64,000 bases of DNA, taken from Deroplatys truncata. Taxonomy: Eukaryota > Arthropoda > Insecta > Mantodea > Mantidae. Position numbers and translations under genes: made by a program. The stretch spans positions 281,321,341 to 281,385,340 of the forward strand of contig CM060990.1 in the NCBI GenBank assembly GCA_030765065.1. The letters are read 5' to 3'. Positions 22,005 through 34,429 of the stretch are shown here, piece by piece (within the stretch, counting starts at the first letter, position 1; every line of letters begins with the position of its first letter). The notes beneath the pieces were generated by a model. It was given only the letters and a program-made list of their open reading frames with translations. It made no database searches and was not told the DNA's origin.

Positions 22005-22125
22005 TTAATGCGCATGAGTGCAGATTTGATATTTGACAAAGCTCGATGCCATTGGTTGAATAGTTTTCATGTCACGTGATTACTTTAGCCAATTGGGTTA
22101 TAGCGATTTCGGCTTTCATAGAAGA
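22005..22125. promoter_or_regulatory. CCAAT-rich module of arm R1
   Basis: The block has TGCGCATGAGTG, then CATTGG, TCACGTGA and CCAATTGGG within 90 bp. The same order recurs in R2 (57478-57575: GCATGCGCGC, CTATTGG, CCAATGG) and inverted in L2 (about 45375-45480). Paired inverted CCAAT boxes next to an NRF1-like GCGCATGCGC are promoter hallmarks; no transcript start can be proved. Confidence 0.4.
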
Positions 22126-22739
22126 TACATCTACATGCATTCAGTGATTCTGGAATAATGTACACTATTTGAAATTTCCGGAAAGAAATGTTTTTCTTGA
22201 AAAATTCAACGGCCTTTTAGCCACACAAGCATCTTATTTGTGAATACATATTGATTTTGAACTGAATAAAAAATCGTAAGTTTTTTAAGCGAGCCTTGTT
22301 TAAAATTCTACACTAACCTTCCATCCTTACTGTTAAGGTTTACAGTTAGAGACAGAATTGAAAAGTTTATTTGATATTCACAAGAATGTCTTCCCAAACG
22401 AGGAATTGTGAAGAAAAACCTGGCTCTTAGAAATTATGTGGGTTTTCATTGTGAGTAGAAGCTGTTCGATCTGTTCTAGAAAAAAATGCAAAAAGCGCTT
22501 TGCGATCTATTGTTACCGACTAGTTCTCGAAAAAAGTCTTCTTATGCGGTAATCTCGTATACACTTCGCTATTGTTGTTTTGTGTGGAAAGCGAGTCAAT
22601 AAAGCGGATACACGTTACCTCGCATTGAGGGTGACTGTACACGCACACATAAAGAACCTTCGTTCATTCATAGTGCACAAAGCATCCTAATAGCATGCTG
22701 TCGTATTCCGCTCAGTAGTGAACAGTCGGTATTCACATA

Positions 22740-22991
22740 TATATGGGCAGTGAATATTTTCGACACGATAGAATTGATTTTGGTTTGAATAAACGGTGTA
22801 ATGTTTTCCAAGTGGATTTTCAATACCGCGAGATGCTAGTATATATTCATCAATGAATACATTATGCTATTTATAAGGAATTTTGCACACCAGAATGTTA
22901 GACTGTACCAAAACTGAATGCATCGCAAATTCGTTCTCTCCAGAGATAAAACTTTCTTTCAAAGTTTTAAATGCATGTACGCATATCCCGT

Positions 22992-23036
<45 letters not shown>

Positions 23037-23485
23037 GTTGTGGGAAAAGAATGCCTTGACAAGCGTTAGGGTGCCTACGCATTGTTTTGGTTTGGGGAGA
23101 GACGTGCAAAGGAAACATAAATGGATCTCTCTTTTATTCATACCGTGCAGCAGTTAGGGTAGGGAATGAGATGGTTGCATATTCACTACCGCACCATTGG
23201 TATTTGAATATAAACAACTGAATATTATCGCTTGAATAGAAGTGAATGTAGGCTCTGAATTTGGGTTGAGTACATGCTGTAATGTTTTCCAATAGGATTT
23301 CAATAACGTGAACGATAGTATACTTTTCTCAATGTAGAAAATGTTATCTACAATGAGCCATGTATGAGCTATAGCATTTCTGATCGGACTGTGTTGTTAT
23401 ATTCAGTATCACGCATCGCGTTCTCGAAGGATCAAGCTTTTTGTTTAAAAAACTTTTAAATGCATGTACACGCATCCCTGTACGC

Positions 23486-23524
<39 letters not shown>

Positions 23525-24270
23525 CTAAAGAAGAAGATTTCTTCTGCAGTTATTTCATATACGAGTTGAAATGTTTAGGAATATTTAAAAGGAGACAGCA
23601 ATGTTTGTGCACGCGTGGAAAGAATGCATCGACTTTCGGTATCATGTAATTGAAAACCTTCTTTTCCCTCGCACGATATACGCGTTATGCTAGCATAAAG
23701 AACCACGTTTCACATTCATATAGCTGTAGAGCTGTGAATGAAGGGTCGTCGTCCATTCACTACCGGACCGAGGGGTGTTCACATATAAAGAATTTATGCA
23801 CGTCATCGTTAGGAGAGAAGTGATTTTGTATTGAATAAATACTATAATGTTTCTCGAATAGATTTTCAATAACGTGAGCTGTTAGTATATTTTTCCAGTG
23901 AATAAAAAATATTGTATTTATAATGAATTGTTGCATTTGAGATTAAGGATGATAACTTTTTTTGCTGTGCCTGTACGAATGTATTCAGTATCCTTGTAAT
24001 GTATACCTGCCCTCTCGCGAGATAAAATTTTATTTCAAAGCTTTAAATGCATGCACGCATATTCCTCTGCGTGTCTCTCTCTCTTCCTCTCTTGCGAGAG
24101 AGAGAGAGATGTCAGGTAGGGAGTTTTCTTTAAACTCAGCTTGCTGGAGAGTAAAAGAAGTCAAGCGTGCTGACATTTTTTTCAATGTAACCACCAGGGA
24201 TCTCTCTCTCTCTCTCGTTGTCAGGGTATGGAATGCGAGCTTCTTTGTATATAAATATACTAGTGGCGGG
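22740..24270. repeat. Three ~0.5-kb tandem units, each with its own microsatellite
   Basis: Units start near 22740, 23210 and 23785. Each runs through a TGAATAAA/TGTAATGTTTTCC block, a TTTCAATAACGTGA block, AAATGCATGYACGCAT, then a microsatellite: (CT)n at 22997-23034, (TTTC)n at 23488-23524, and a mixed CT tract at 24077-24110. Frames across the CT tracts are artefacts. L2 and R2 have only one such unit (about 42640-42830 and 58370-58500). Confidence 0.65.
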
Positions 24271-24359
24271 TGCTATTGAATAATCGCGACATATTGGTTT
24301 GTCATATTGCTGAATAGGGGTTTTCTTGGGAAATTTCACTGTTCCCACAGATTCTTTCA

Positions 24360-25080
24360 AGGTAGCATTTTGAGTGTCATGATTTTCTCTTAGAAAGTGG
24401 AATTATTTCGCAGCATCTCATGCTAACGGAATGAATGCGTCATGCGGTATTGCTCGGGAGTTCCCTGAGGGTGCGTGAGAGGAAAGTGGAATGAAGTATT
24501 AATTAGCATTCCTAAGTGTGCTTGAACCTCTGTGTGGGGTTCTGTGCATGATTGCCGGATTTTCTTAGAAAGATGGAACTATTCCGCAATATTTCATGAT
24601 ACCTGCCGAGAAAAGTGATGTGAGGTATTAATTAGCATACATAACTGTGTTACAAACCCCACGACAGTCTTTGGGATGTTGCTGGGGGCTTTGCATGTCA
24701 CGTGAGAATACAAACTCAGGAATGCTGTGGCTTTCTTAGAGAGATGGTATTATTCCGCAGTATTTCATGGCACCAGCAGAGTTAAGTGATGTGAAGTATT
24801 AATTAGCATACATAACTGTGCTACAAACCTCATGGCAATCTTTGGAATGTGCTGTCTTCGTGAGAATACCACACATTTCAAAGACCACCACCAAGTTAAA
24901 AATATCATGTCAAACGATGAATGGGGCAATCAGCAGGCAACAAAAGAAGATCAATTACGATCATATTTTGCCAATATCAAGCAGGGGGAGGGGTACAACT
25001 CTGGCAATGTCATCTGTGATTTTTTGTTCGCCAAGCAATATACGATTTATGACACCCCATTGTCGGAATCGCTCCCGTGA
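24360..25080. repeat. ~180-bp tandem units of R1
   Basis: The core TTTTCTTAGAAAGATGG, then ATTCCGCA-ATTTCATG, then GTGATGTGAGGTATTAATTA recurs near 24385, 24565 and 24735, with TATTAATTA once more near 25110. No gene is visible. Confidence 0.6.
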
Positions 25081-25144
25081 GTACCTGAAGGGGCGTGGTC
25101 AGTGAGCTGAGGTATTAATTACCCCTTATTTGCATAATATGAAT

Positions 25145-25336
25145 TATATATAAGTGTGCCAAAATCTCCAAATATGCGTTATTCTCATCATCTTCCTTGT
25201 CGTCTGTTTGAGGGTTGTAGTGGCATGTGACGGTGTTCGGCGGGTTGCGGCTGGACTGTGGCTTGCGCCATATACAGAGGACAATGGGTGTAATTCGGAG
25301 AGAGGTGCCGGTGACAAGGTGGCACATCTATCGTAG
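25145..25336 (+). other. TATA box beside a signal-peptide-like frame without ATG
   Basis: TATATATAAG lies at about 25144-25153. About 25 bases on, the frame ICVILIIFLVVCLRVVVACD looks like a secretory leader and stays open to 25336, but the only ATG there (about 25174) is out of frame by one base. The product is unrecognised. It may be a broken secreted-peptide gene or chance. Confidence 0.2.
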
Positions 25337-25419
25337 GTATTTAATCCGTAATTGGCAGAGGCGCTTCGTATGTTGGGCATAGCGTCACGTGGTCTCTCAT
25401 GCAGGTTATTCATTTTTAA

Positions 25420-26740
25420 TAATACAGGAATAATTTATACGTTTTCCATACTTAATACATAGAATTAGGTTCTAAAGCTCATTACGTACGATACACTATA
25501 ATGGTAAAGCAGTTATAAGAGTGGAATCACGATCTAAACTAAACATTTTGTGTCTAAACAACTAAACACTTGTGTCTTTGGCACAAGGGTTCTGTTACTC
25601 AAAGGGCGATGTATTCTCCTAGTACTCCCAAAATATGACCTGTTGCAATTTTCTTGTGAAGGGAGGTTCCAACGTTTAAGAGGTTTCCAGGATAGAGTAT
25701 GTTTGTGTCCATAGCCTTGTTTGCGGTCACTAACACTAACTCTTTCTCCAAACCCTATTACTCGACCACGAAATTATTGCATTTGACTTTGGAAAACCTG
25801 CGTTTGATACACGCGGAAGCCAGCCCAGCGAAGTGCAATGGTATTGTGGTCGAGTTATAAGTGGGGTGGGATGCAATGAGGCGCTCACTTGTTTACAGAT
25901 TCTGAAGTTACTTTGTTTCCGCCTTGCGCGTCTTGAACACGTTTCCAGAAAGTAGCATTTTATTAAATGTGCATGAGACAACTAACCAGTGATAAAAGCA
26001 GATCATTTACAAGAATCTTCACCACAGAATTATATGAAAAAGTTAAGTGGATTTGTGACTGTTCAAAAAGTAATTCAATTTTTTATTTTCCCTGTTTTGT
26101 TTGGTGGCGAAGATTCACTGTAGGCAAAGACTGGTGTTACGGACTTAAAACATTTAGCAACCAAAATTTAAAAATACCGACTGAGCCATAACTATTTAAA
26201 AATGAAATGAGTTTAGCATGATTAGGCCGAACTAATATGGCCAACAGCTTCCTGAAGGGTATAGAATATCTGTTCGCAAACACAATGATGAGGTAGACAA
26301 AAAGATACATTCTGTCGCACTTTATAGACACCATTAAATTCTGTAGTGAATTTGAGGTTGCAGCTTAAGGAAGCCGGAGTCAATAAACTAGGCAACAGTG
26401 TGAAGTCGGCTGACTTGGCTGTCTCCTGACTTTGTTTTCTACTTCCTAGTGAGATGCTCTGCATGTGGGATGCTTGATTGAAAATTGAATAAAAAAGTTT
26501 TCATGGATAGCGTGGATAAATAACACAGCCAGTAGTGATAATCGCCTACAATACAAACCTTTCATGGCAAGTATAGCACATACCTATAACGTATAGGTAA
26601 TTATTTATAAAGGCGAAAAGTTGCCCATGTGTTGTTAATACGTTTAGGTTAATTCCAACGATGAGTGGTTGGATCATTTCAATTTTACCATTTCGGTTGT
26701 ACTTCTGTTGGAATAAAAATACATGATTTTTATTTTGTTT
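25420..26740. other. Intergenic stretch, no gene recognised
   Basis: Short frames on both strands (for example 25736-25981 minus and 26222-26464 minus) match nothing I recognise and have no paired motifs. Base composition resembles the surrounding transposon graveyard. Confidence 0.3.
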
Positions 26741-26750
26741 ATTTTCTTAA

Positions 26751-27646
26751 TTGCCTGATAAATGCTATGTGCCAGGCTGTAACAGTAATTATGATTTCGA
26801 GAAAAGCAGCTACGTAACCGTGCTCAAATTTCCTGCTGATCCTAAAATACACAGTACGTGGGTCAAACGGATTCCGAGAAGGGACTGGAACCCAACGAAG
26901 ACATCTAGAGTATGCATATAGCATTTTGAAACCGAATATGTAATTATCTACGATGTTTATCATGATTCAGAAGGTAACGAGAAACAATCCCCACGTACTC
27001 GACCAAAAATAACAGCCAAAATAAGCAAAATCTGGACAATATTGCGAATTTCTTCTAGCCTCCCCAATTATTTAAGCAGCCCAAGAAATGAAGTAACACA
27101 AAGGGATCCTAGTGAAATGAGAGAAAAAAAAAGAGAATATAAAATATCTTAATAAGGTATGTGATAAATGGCAGTAAAAATGATGTAGAAGTTAGTCATA
27201 CAGTAACTTTGGAAAAACTTAGAGAAAGCATTAGATTTCTGGAAAATTCAGAATTAGATGAAAGAGAAAGTAATTTTCAGTTAGATTTCTTAAGTGAACA
27301 GATACTCTTGTGTGCCACAAAAAAATAATCTGTAAATATGATGCTCTGCGCCTTCATGATTTTTTAACAGTCCCATGCAGCATATGATGCTATAAGAACA
27401 AATAGGCTTCTGTGTTTACCTCATCCAAAACAATTGCACAAGGTTATTTCTTCTTTTGGTGTCACACCAAGTAGTGATTCATATAATCTGAATTTTCTAA
27501 AAACTGTAGCTAGCAGGTTATCTGAAGGGGAAAAGGTAGTAAAGCTTCAATTGGACGAGATTTATATAAACCGAAGTTTTCAGTGCAAAGGTGGAGTAGT
27601 TACTGTTTTGGCAGAAAACTCGTCATGTAACTCATTTAGCATATAA
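26751..27646 (+). pseudogene. P-element/THAP9-like transposase relic
   Basis: The frame TTG CCT GAT AAA TGC then reads CYVPGCNSNYDFEKSSY, KFPADPKIHSTWVKRI and RDWNP…SRVCI-stop-HFETEYV: a THAP zinc finger (C2CH, with the invariant P, W and F) broken by one stop at the position before HF. The expected start ATG is TTG. Further on, RLSEGEKVVKLQLDEIY matches the part of P-type transposases holding the first catalytic Asp. Frameshifts separate the two. The C-terminal half is not seen. It would have been a cut-and-paste transposase. Confidence 0.7.
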
Positions 27647-27689
27647 TTCAATTAGCACTATGTATGACTTGATGGTAAATTCCCTTGCA

Positions 27690-28125
27690 AACATACTATT
27701 AAACAATTACACAAAACATTTAAATGATAATGAATTGCATGCATACCTCAGTCAAAATAAGGAAGTTGCTTGTATTTCAGAGCGAGTTAAATGTCGTATG
27801 CAGATAAAGCACAACATATTTTAAAAGGCATTTATCCTTAATCCTTATAATCTCATATTTTCCAAATGATGATGTTGAGGCTTTACCTTTAAGCTTAGGC
27901 AATGTCAGCCTTCTCCTCGGAGAAGTTCAAAACAAGTTTCTTGAGAAAAGAATATGTTGTTACTTCCTATCCTATAATTTGTAAATGTTTTTGCTTTTGT
28001 GGTAACTCATATGTGACTAGCCGCTACACTGTTAAACAATTACGAAAATAATTTAAATGATGCAATATAACCAGCCCTAACTCAGTCAAATTAAACAAGT
28101 TGTCTGTATTTAAGAGAAAGCGAAG
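27690..28125. repeat. Diverged direct repeat in the P-like relic
   Basis: TTAAACAATTACRMAAA, CATTTAAATGAT, CTCAGTCAAA and a following TTGTCTGTATTT-like run occur at about 27695-27795 and again at 28030-28115. It may be an internal duplication of the relic. Confidence 0.5.
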
Positions 28126-28145
28126 TGATCCTCTATAATCCAGTC

Positions 28146-28152
28146 GTATATA

Positions 28153-28194
<42 letters not shown>

Positions 28195-28207
28195 TATATA
28201 TATATAT
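28146..28207. repeat. (TA)n microsatellite
   Basis: An almost pure TA run with two GCATA interruptions. Reading frames through it are artefacts. Confidence 0.95.
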
Positions 28208-28209
28208 AA

Positions 28210-28914
28210 ATACAACACGGCCTAGAAATTATTATTCTTTATTTTAATAACCTTTAATCCTTTTCCTTCAATCCTCAGATCTGACAAAAGAACACAGTAG
28301 TTCTAAAAATGAGGAATTATATGTATTATATGCTGTACCCAATATCTCAGTCTTAAGCAAATGGGATATAACTTACGTAAATTTCTAGGGAAACCGAATT
28401 TACTCAACTATCCTTGCAGATATATTAGTATTAGTTATTGCATTACCATATTACGAGGTTATTGCATTAAAGGATTAATGGGTGGTAATAAATGCATTAG
28501 GCGTAAGGTAGAGCGAAAGTCAATGATGATTACCATCTAGTTGAGGTGTGCTATTCCGAATTACTAAATATGTCACAAACATTTCAGTTCCTATACGTAA
28601 CATATACAACAGGCAAGAAATTAATAAATGTTCAATGCGTTGTCCCAGCTGACTAGTTGCAGTTCGGGCTGCGTTGCCAAACCGTCGACTCTGGCTTCCT
28701 TAAAGCTGGTTGTGGCTAAGGGGTCACGAATGAGACAGAAGGGTCAAACAGTGGGTGTATATTCAAAGGGATGATTAACTGTACAGCTACAATTGATAAC
28801 ATACTAAAAGCTACAGCTACAGTTACAGCTACAGTGTTCAAATGTACCTAAAAAGTATCCAACATGACTTGCTAGATGCGATGTTAATAGTGTACCGAAA
28901 ACACACAAAAGATT
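28210..28914. other. No gene recognised
   Basis: AT-rich sequence; at 28785-28850 a short run of (CTACAG)n-like repeats. Nothing coding was recognised before the hAT relic. Confidence 0.3.
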
Positions 28915-30310
28915 AGATTGGTAGGGTAAATTGTCTGTCACTACAGGCTAACGAAATGACAGATAGCTCATGCAAATCACGGATGATAGCATTGGTCTTA
29001 AGATATGAAATTAATGGCGAGGTTGTAGAAAGATTTTGGGGCCCTTTTTTAGATAAATGGCAGAAGTGATCAGGGATTTGGTTGGACATATTTTAAATCG
29101 GTTAAAAGAAATTGTCTTAGACAAATTCCTTTCTAAACCTATGTGTCAAAATTATGATGGTGCTTCTGTAGTGAGAGAGGTGTACAGTGCTTGGTCAGAG
29201 AAAATGCCCTAAGTTTACTACATCCACTGTCATGCCCACCAAGGAAATTTAATCCTACAACAAGCCACATCAGCCTCCTCCTGGAGTTGAGAATATTTTC
29301 AAATACTCCTGGCATTAGCCCATTCTTTTCTAGATCATCGAAAAGGATGGATTTCTTAACTTGCTTTGTGCAAAACAAAATCGCTTTCGCGAGATGGTAT
29401 ATTCTGCATAGAATTGTCAACACCCTATATGACCATAAAGAACATTTGATTGAGTGTTTTGAACATATTGGAGATACAGAACTTGATAACAGAAATGCAA
29501 GCAATAAGGCAGCAGGATTTGTGTGAAAACTCATCAATCCACATTTCTTATTTTGACTAACATTTTGTCACCAAATTATGCACCGTGTAGGCATTTTCTT
29601 TGATTACATTCAACAGAGAAGTATTAATGCAGTAACAGTAAATGTTTTTCTGAAAAGATTTTCAGAAGACGCTGCCAGTGTACGCCAGACCTATGAAGAA
29701 AGTGAGCAACAAGTGAACCCCTTAGCAAGAAACGTTGCAGTGATAGCGTAAAATGTCGCATAGCCACTCTTGAAGTGTGCAATATAGTAATCGCAACCAA
29801 CGTTCGAGACAGATTTAAATTCTCTGCTCATCTGAGTGCTTGAAAAATTATATTTTATTTACAGTTTCAAAAAACATAATACTATATTTTCAGAAAGCAG
29901 CTTCCAAGTCTCGATTAAAACATACACCACATTAAATGCCCAAAAACTGAAGACTGGACTAGAAGTTTTGTGTTTTCGCGAAGATTTGCGCTTTGCTCCT
30001 GGATCCCTGCCAATGTTACGGTTCTTCCTGCGAAACAACATGTCTCATACTTTCTCCGATTGCATAAAAGTGTTGAAATTAATCGTAACCATTGTCATGA
30101 GTACCGTCGAAAGTGAACCTGTTTTTCAACATTTTGACAGAATTAAAAGTTTTCTAAGAAACACAATGGGAACTACAAGACTGATTTCATTAGCCATGTT
30201 GTCCCTGGAACAAGATTGGTTGCTGAAATTCAAGAGTTCAACAAACACGTCATAGAGGAATTCGCTTCTGCTAAGGAGAGAAAAATTCATATAATATACA
30301 AACTTTAAAT
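28915..30310 (+). pseudogene. hAT transposase relic 1 (ZMYM1-like / DUF4371-type)
   Basis: In order: IALVLRYEINGEVVERFWGP, NYDGASV followed by a decayed YIHCHAHQGNLIL (the catalytic-core Asp and the conserved HCxAH-xNL), then after many stops a C-terminal hAT dimerisation region in the open frame 29836-30255: FSDCIKVLKLIVTIVMSTVE, FDRIKSFLRNTMGTTRL and SLAML. Stops at several places in the core exclude function. No terminal inverted repeats or 8-bp duplication were found. Confidence 0.75.
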
Positions 30311-30659
30311 CATAGGTATTCGTATTTCATTTACTTTTCCGAGCATATGATTTATTTAATTATTTTTTCCTAGTATGTGCCCCATTATCTTCTTATAGCA
30401 CGAGTAACTGATATAGTGCGGATCGAAGTACTGCCCATCACTTACTTTCTTTAATATTGTATTAATTGCATTAGCTATAATCTGATGCCTGACAGTACCT
30501 TCCTGGGTATGTGCCAATAATGGAACGCAACCAGTGCAACTAAATAAATAAACGGCGGTAACAATGGGAACTGTGACCCGCACCATATCATTATGTAACA
30601 ATTTCTAACATCAGTAGGAATCGATAGTTCAGCGTTATTAGCTGGCTTGGGTTTGAAGT

Positions 30660-31095
30660 AGTTGCAAGCTAATATGCCTGAGTCTCAGCATTTGCTAGAA
30701 GAGTAATTACGAAATGTAGACATTGAGGAAGAAACTGAAGCAGAAGAATCTTTATATGAAGAAAGTGAACATGGTCTCGATTAAGACATTTTAGGTAGTA
30801 AAGACGCATAAATAGACACAGGTACGCCGAACTTTAATTATTATGAAAAAGGAAATGATTTCAAATGCTTAACCCGGCCTCCACCATGCAATATCAGAAC
30901 AACAGCACACAACCTGGTCAGAAAATTTTCAGGTTTGCGTATTGCAGTAAAGTACTCTATTGTGATGAACAAGAATTTGACTTCTGGTCTTGTATTTTTT
31001 CAGACACAAAGTTGAATGAGTTGGTATTATGCACTAATGGAAAAGCAAACCGGCTTTAAGTCATGGGTATGGTGACAAGTTTTTCAAAGGCTTAG
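30660..31095 (+). pseudogene. piggyBac-like transposase fragment
   Basis: An acidic stretch (DIEEETEAEESLYEESEH) is followed by PPPCNIRTTAHNLVRKFSG and, after a frameshift, FDFWSCIFSDTKLNELVLCT-NGKAN. This matches the start of the piggyBac (DDE_Tnp_1_7) core: acidic N-terminus, N-I-V, then F-F-x-x-x-L…I-V…T-N. Only the N-terminal quarter remains. 30311-30659 holds no recognised gene. Confidence 0.5.
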
Positions 31096-32330
31096 TTACT
31101 TACAAATGTTTGCTGAAGATTGTTTTTGATGATGAACTGCAGTATTTCTCAATATTTCTGAAATCGTACCTTTTATACAACACAAGAGTTGTGTGTAAGG
31201 TCTTTTCTGTTCATGCACACTGTATGTACGAGTACCAATGCGAAGTTCTGCGTCAGGAAAATTTCTTGAGTACTCCTGGAAATTCGAGGAGTTAAGCAAT
31301 CTGACTGCTTGTAATAAGATGATCCAGAGTCTGAAACGACCACGGGCTTCTTGCGTGATTCCGTTGCATACTTCCTTGGCATTAGCACGTTGGCATGCTA
31401 GTTTTTGGCGATTTCCTTCTGATGTGTACTTCTGAGTAATTCCAGTGTCCATTTTTGCACCCACATCTCTAATGTTACTAACAGCTTGCACAAAATGTTT
31501 CATACTGTTTTTGCTTTTACAGCTTCGACTAATCTTGCCTGTAATTGATCATATAATATACCAACTTTCGACATAAACTGGTGTAAAATGACAGCCAAAA
31601 TAGAAAGTCTGTCTTCTAAGTTTTGGTGGAGTCCATTAGCTTCTCAGCTGGTTAAGTCGGAATTTGATTTTTCCAAATTTAACATGCAATCGAGCGAATT
31701 ATCCTTCTACACATATACTGTATTGACTGCCATTGATTTGAAATTCCACCCTGTTTGTGTCCCACAAATTATCTATAAGCTACCACTGCCTGTAATGCTG
31801 ACATTCGCTGCAGTGACTTTGCAGAGAAAGCAGTGAATACCGACAAGTTTAGGCAAAACACGCGTGCTGACTGATTCTGTGATGCAGTCTTTTGCACTAT
31901 TAGATTTAACTGGTGCGCATAACAATGAATAAACTGAACCTTGGGATAATGCAGTTAACTCTGCTTTTACCCTACCGGCTTCGCCGCTCATTACATTCGC
32001 GCCATTATAAGTTTGAACAATGATTATGTGTGTTGACTCATTGAATGTGGCCTCTGCTTCCTTTAAGATACGTTTAGACACCACATCCGCATTCTATTGC
32101 TCCAGTTTAAAGAAATCCCAAAATCTTTATATGGACACCATTTATCTGGTGACGAAATACCAACACTAATTGTGTCTGCTCAGAAATACCTGTGGTTTCA
32201 TTTGATATTATTGCTGTAAAATCCCTTCCTTTCTTTCTTGCATTATCAGCTCATGATAGGTTTCTAGCATGCACGCCAACAATTCAGTCTGTGTAGTTCT
32301 TAATGCTCCCTTATAACGCGAGCCTGATCA
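31096..32330 (-). pseudogene. hAT transposase relic 2
   Basis: The minus strand has FNESTHIIIVQTYNGANVMS, the hAT core segment with an Asn where Asp is usual (QTYDGANVMSG in active relatives), then further decayed core (KVTAANVSITGSG, ILHQFMSKVG) and frames to about 31096. At least four stops and frameshifts occur. Orientation is opposite to relic 1. Relic 2 may come from the same family as relic 1. The mariner at 32370 lies just upstream of its 5' side. Confidence 0.6.
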
Positions 32331-32369
32331 GATTCTATATGCTTTTCACTGCATCATCTATACTGAAAT

Positions 32370-33573
32370 TACGAGGGCTGTTCCAGCAGTACCCGACCTA
32401 ACAAAGAAAACGCAAAAATTTTGGGAAAAACGTTTTTATTTCTCTACATAGTGTCCTTTAAGCTCGATACACTTTTCCCGCGATGTTCAATAGCTTCGAT
32501 ACCCTGTTTATAGTGAGAACCGTCTAGTTCTACAAAAAAGCCATCAACTGCAAAATCCACCTCTTCATTGTTGGCAGATCTTTTACCACCAAGCCATTTC
32601 TTCAACTTTGGAAACAGAAAATAATCAGAGGGGCGAATAGGCTGAATGAGGAAGCAATTCAAAAATGTAATTCATTGGTTTTGGCCATGGCGATAATGAA
32701 TGTGTGAACTGGTGCATTGTTTTGATAAAACAGGACTTTCTTTTTCACCAAATGCGGCCATTTCTGCTTGATTTCATCATTCAAACGCTGCAATAAGTTT
32801 GCATAATACTCGCGATTAATTGCTTTTCCTTTTTGAAGATAAACAATGAAAATTATCCCACGCGCATCCCAAAAAACTGACGCCATGAACTTGCCTGCAA
32901 ATGGAATTGTCTTCGCCTTCCTTGGAGCCCATTCTCCCCTTTCAATCTACTGTTTTGTCTGTTCCCTCGTCTCGTGATGGACCCATGTTTCATTCATGGT
33001 TATGAATCGATGCAAAAACTCGGCTTTATTGCAGCAAAACATCGCCAAACACTCGACTGAAACATTCTCACGACGCTGCTTTAGTTTCATTGTGATAATG
33101 CATCTTACGCACAGATTTTTCATGTCTGAATTTTCAGCTAATGTGCGATGTACAGTATTTTTAGAAATGCCTACGATATCTGCTATCCTGCGCACTTTCA
33201 GTCGACGGTCGTCCAATACCATTTTGTGGAATTTCTTCACAATTTCTGGGGTGGTCACCTCATTTGATCGACCACTGCGATGTTCATCTTGGCAGCTCGT
33301 ACGGCCTCGCTTAAACTCTGCCACCCAATATTTTACTGTATTAAACGAAGGAGCAGACTCCCCCGGAGTAGAATCTAGTTCAGCTTTAATATTATTTGGA
33401 CTAAGACCTTTGATATGAAAGTATTGTACCACATAACGATGGGCAGTTTTATCCATGTTTATAAATTTGCTGAGAGAGTTCAGTATTAATGGCTGCCAAA
33501 CAATTACTAAACAACGTAGCATCGCCAAACCTTAAACTTAAGCTTTATAAGGGTAGTACTTTCTACCATAGTA
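32370..33573 (-). mobile_element. mariner element (irritans-like)
   Basis: About 1.2 kb, ends TACGAGGGCTGTTCCAGCAG on the left and TACTATGGTAGAAAGTACTA on the right (read inward), which match imperfectly and begin with TA. The interior is a mariner transposase on the minus strand. The size is close to the usual 1.3 kb. Confidence 0.75.
32444..33456 (-). pseudogene. mariner transposase (D,D34D type), broken
   Basis: The likely start is MDKTAHRYVVQYFHIKG at 33456. HTH regions follow: ELDSTPGESAPSFNTVKYWV and RIADIVGISKNTVHRTLAE. Catalytic landmarks: ITMNETWVHH (first Asp of the usual T-x-D-E-T-W is Asn), FYQNNAPVH (second Asp replaced by Asn) and RPSDYFLFPKLKKWLGG (third Asp kept). Frameshifts near 32930 and 32660 split it in three. 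Two of three catalytic acids are lost, so it is dead. Confidence 0.85.
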
Positions 33574-34205
33574 TTTTGTTCGAAACAACAACCGCTATAT
33601 ATACTTCAGGTCAGTTACTTCTGGGATTGCCTTCGTAAATCCACTAATCCCTAAAAAGATCCCTCGATTTTCGAACGACTCATTCTCACCATTTCGCTTT
33701 AGGCAAGTTCAAACGCACCACAAAAGCTTGATGCAATCAATTATCCCAGAAAGTACTACAGAAAATTCGGCTGTTCAGTTGATGCGAAATTTGATTTTAA
33801 TCTCATAATGATTGGCGTTTGGTCAAAATGCATTTTCCAAGGAGGAATAAGGAGAAAGCAGGCAGGTATAGCAATTTCTTATAATGAATTTTAAACATTT
33901 AGCTACCAGATGGAATAATAATACAAAAAGGTGATTTTGGCGCTAGTCAATTGCTGCATAACAGCATCCAATTGGTTGATGGCTGAATCAGAATGTTATA
34001 ATAAATCTTTTATATCATTGTGCATAGAAGATTCGAATAAATAGTATTTTCATTCATTCCACACTTAATATAACTAGCATAAAACAAATATTATTGCAAA
34101 TCTAGTGTTAAATTTCTTGGCATTTTACGCAACTGCATTAGATATCTGCAGTACAGTGTAGCAAAGTGGCCAGGCAAACGAACTGGAATTCATAGGTATG
34201 ATATT

Positions 34206-34239
<34 letters not shown>

Positions 34240-34270
34240 CAATATTAGCAGTAAATAAAGCAGATTTGAT
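33574..34270. other. No gene recognised; (TAA)n microsatellite at 34208-34236
   Basis: AT-rich spacer without recognisable coding potential. The trinucleotide run is perfect over about nine units. Confidence 0.4.
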
Positions 34271-34429
34271 TGTTACAGGAAAATCAGAATCTCCCAGTAA
34301 AAGTCAGACATGATCTGTAAATAAAATGTTTGGGCATCTCCCTCAGTTGCTGGATGAGCAGAGTGAATCGAACTATTTGCTGATTTATTCCAGTACATTC
34401 CAGGAACTTTTCAAAAATATGAAATCCCT

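Larger units (their letters stand above)
14373..25160 (-). repeat. Right arm R1 of palindrome 1 (interrupted by an LTR element)
   Basis: Read outward, this arm is the inverse of L1 (14390-16150 against 1690-1) and then continues past the window's left limit. It matches L2 inverted and R2 directly: 22000-22110 matches 57470-57590, the (CT)n block near 23000 matches 58380-58420, and 25080-25150 resembles 59290-59350. The LTR element at 16856-21653 splits it. The part homologous to L1 1700-3400 is absent, replaced by the transposon nest. Confidence 0.7.

Noticed and set aside
22867..23157. Three overlapping frames with (RE)n or (SL)n runs
   Set aside because: They are translations of the (CT)n microsatellite.
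29139..29537. 132-codon minus-strand frame
   Set aside because: It is the shadow of the hAT relic on the plus strand, whose conserved motifs are clear.
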